Shown piece after piece: positions 62,010-64,000 of a stretch of 64,000 nt of DNA (position 1 is the stretch's first letter; every line of letters begins with the position of its first letter). A program made the position numbers and the translations under genes. Under the pieces are notes generated by a model. The model was not told the DNA's origin. It did not search any database and saw nothing but the letters and a program-made list of their open reading frames with translations. Source of the DNA: Montifringilla adamsi (taxonomy: Eukaryota > Chordata > Aves > Passeriformes > Passeridae); contig JAGGNK010008670.1 of the NCBI GenBank assembly GCA_017590115.1, positions 8,316,541 through 8,380,540 on the forward strand, read 5' to 3'.

Positions 62010-62420
62010 TCCGCGCGCGCGAGTTCATGTGAGTTCACGTGTGTGCGTTTCTGGGGGTGCACACGCACAGGGATCACCCGTGTGTGTGCATGGGTGTGGA
62101 TGTAGAGCGCGTGAGTGTGGATTTGGGGGTGCGCATGAGGGCCCTTGTGTGCACACCCACACGTTTGCAGGTGTGCACAGCTGGCTGTGGTGGTGTGTGT
62201 GTGTCGATGCACATGTGCTGCTGTGTGCAAACATGGAGGTCTGTGCACACCTGTGAGCCTGTCTGTGCACGTCTGAGTGCCTGGGGGAGGAGGAGGTGCC
62301 TGTGTCTGTCCATGCTGGGACATCAGTGCCGCGTGTAGTCCTGTGTGTGTGTGTGCAAAGGTGTGCCGTGGCTGCACATGTGGGTGTGAGAACACCTCTG
62401 TGCCCCCACCCAGCCAGTTC
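62010..62420. repeat. TG/CA-rich low-complexity block
   Basis: About 400 bases dominated by TG and GTGTGCA units, irregularly spaced (GTGTGTGCG, TGCACACG, GTGTGTGTG). Alternating purine-pyrimidine sequence with Z-DNA potential. Open frames across it are repeat artefacts rich in Cys, Val and His. Confidence 0.85.
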
Positions 62421-62424
62421 TGCC

Positions 62425-63225
62425 ATCTGGGGTGGCTGCAGTGGCTCCTGGCTCCGCTCCCTACCCCAGCCGTGCTGGACCTCCCAGGGAGACTCCCCAG
62501 GTGACCCTGTGGGGTCAGCAGGGACAGGACCCTCGGGGCTTCAGGTGCAGGAGGACCCTGCAGGTCACAGCAGCTCCTCTCCCTGGGACAGCGATGCTCC
62601 CAGTGCTGCAAGGGGCACAGCCTGGGACCCCCAGCACTGCTGGACTGCCAGACCCATCTGCTGTGTCCCCTAGGGCCAGGGCCAGCTGGGTTGTTCCTGC
62701 TGGGGTACAAGGTGCTGCTGCTGGGCAACCCCCACAGCACATCCCTCCCCACCAGCCGGACGCTGGGCAGTGCCGGGAGGAAATCCAGGTCTTATCAGGC
62801 AGCCGGCTGCAGCCCTTGCCGTGGCCTCTGGCCCAAAATTTCCTGGCATGGCCATCACAACAGCATTTATCCCGGGCTGTGCCTTCCTCACCAAGGTGGG
62901 GTCCAGCCAAGCTTCCCCTCGACACCTCAGGGGTGAGGGGATGTGGTGGATCAGATCCCTGTCAAACCAGTGGAGAGGAGGAAACATGAAATTTTGATGG
63001 GAAGGAGCCAGTCCTAAGCCCTGCCTTGGTGCTCCTCTGTGCCCCCCATTCACACAGGGCACACAGACTGGGAGAGAGTCGGCCTTGGGGAATAAGCCCC
63101 CTGAAAGGCATCCTGGCCCCCAGCAGCCCCCCTACAAGCCCCTCTTATCTTCATGGCAGCCGGATGGGGTCTCACCAGAGAGAGGCTGAAATTTCCAGGA
63201 AAAATGTAAATAAAGGTCCCTGTCC
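62425..63225. other. Downstream non-coding DNA
   Basis: GC-rich unique sequence with nothing recognised. Confidence 0.65.
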
Positions 63226-63229
63226 CGCC

Positions 63230-63380
63230 TGTCCCCCTTATCTCAGGAATCCGGAGAGCGCCGGGCCCTTCTCCCAGCCATATTTCATCCCAGCCATCCC
63301 TGCTGGCTTCGAACCACAGCAACAATGATGGGTATGTGAAAGAGGCTTAAAGATCACAATTGCCTTAAACATTGTCATGG
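63230..63380. promoter_or_regulatory. Candidate SOX/GATA regulatory patch
   Basis: CCTTATCTCAGG, CCATATTTCATCC, GCAACAATGATGGG, AAGATCACAATTGCC and AACATTGTCATGG include three SOX-type ACAAT/ATTGT cores and one GATA core in 150 bases. Confidence 0.4.
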
Positions 63381-63609
63381 CCACAGAATGGAGGGAGGCT
63401 GTGTCTCGGGGCCTGCCAGGATCCCAGGACCATGGAAGCCACAATTTCCCACCCCACATGGCTGGGGGTTCATAGGACGGTCTGAGAGGTTTGGTACTTC
63501 AGACATCAACACATACTGCCCAGCCATGGGGGTTCCAGGGTGGGAAAGCTTTTGGGTTCCCATTGCCTACCTGTAGCCCCCAAGCAGCAGGGTCGGGGCT
63601 CAGCCACTT

Positions 63610-63740
63610 CCCCTCCCTGCTCCCAGATCAGCTGCTAATGATGTCTCCTGACCCTGCTCGAAAAGAACGTAAATTATTCAGCTTCTCATCAAGGCAATTA
63701 AATTAGCTCGTCATTGCAGGCCATGAATATTTCAGGGGGG
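63610..63740. promoter_or_regulatory. Candidate conserved enhancer: TAAT-rich island
   Basis: GCTAATGATG, GTAAATTATTCAGC, GGCAATTAAATTAGC, GTCATTGCAGG and CATGAATATTTC form a dense AT-rich unique block. Confidence 0.45.
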
Positions 63741-63744
63741 CAGG

Positions 63745-64000
63745 GTCTGGGGAGCTGGGGGGGCCAGGGGTGACAGGGCTGGGGCTGAGCCCCATTCCTT
63801 GGCCAGGAGGTGCAGTGAGTGTGTCCATTCTCAGACCACAGGGAACAGAGAGGGTGGGGAGTAGGGGTCGGGAGTCTCTGGGCAGAGGGCTGGAAGTCTG
63901 GTGCCCAGATGTTGGGGTCCCATGTGGGCAGTCTGTCCTACTGCCCTGTCTGTCTGGGTTACCTTCCCTGCTGCTGACAAAGGCCAGGTGCCAGCAGCCA
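63745..64000. other. Downstream non-coding DNA to window end
   Basis: G-rich unique DNA. No feature recognised. Confidence 0.6.

Noticed and set aside
61910..62752. 280-codon - strand frame rich in His and Thr
   Set aside because: A translation of the TG/CA low-complexity block.

Overview
The window is vertebrate nuclear DNA, most likely from a bird. It holds one recognisable protein-coding gene, EPHB3 (ephrin type-B receptor 3, a receptor tyrosine kinase), complete on the + strand. The assignment rests on 16 exons that join in frame with consistent splice sites into a 991-residue Eph receptor whose residues fit EPHB3 better than other EphB members. The bird assignment is an inference: several residues look bird-like as I remember chicken EphB3, introns are compact, the sequence is GC-rich, and interspersed repeats are nearly absent. 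Another sauropsid is possible.

Layout: positions 1 to about 20,930 are upstream non-coding DNA, GC-rich on the whole but broken by short AT-rich islands that look like conserved enhancers. A CpG island (about 20,930-22,830) carries GC boxes, CCAAT boxes and exon 1 (start codon 21264). Intron 1 is 13.4 kb. Exons 2 and 3 (34,713-35,853) encode the ephrin-binding domain and the start of the Cys-rich region. After a 7.1 kb intron 3, exons 4-16 (42,987-47,838) are tightly packed and encode the rest of the Cys-rich region, two fibronectin III repeats, the transmembrane helix, the juxtamembrane tyrosines, the kinase, the SAM domain and the C-terminal PDZ-binding tail. The 3' UTR runs to about 48,990, with an AATAAA at 48,968. 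From there to 64,000 is non-coding DNA, again with AT-rich, homeodomain-, SOX- and GATA-motif-rich islands and two CpG-rich patches.

The protein would be a type I plasma-membrane receptor for B-class ephrins, signalling through tyrosine phosphorylation at cell contacts. EPHB3 is a known Wnt/TCF target, so TCF/LEF-type motifs inside the AT-rich islands are worth noting, although single motifs are weak evidence.

The most notable observations are a GC-AG intron inside the P-loop codon, a tandem splice acceptor that adds or removes three residues, two introns that are fully open in the reading frame, and a set of candidate distal enhancers on both sides and inside the large introns. I saw no second gene, tRNA, rRNA, CRISPR array, intact mobile element or undescribed multigene system.
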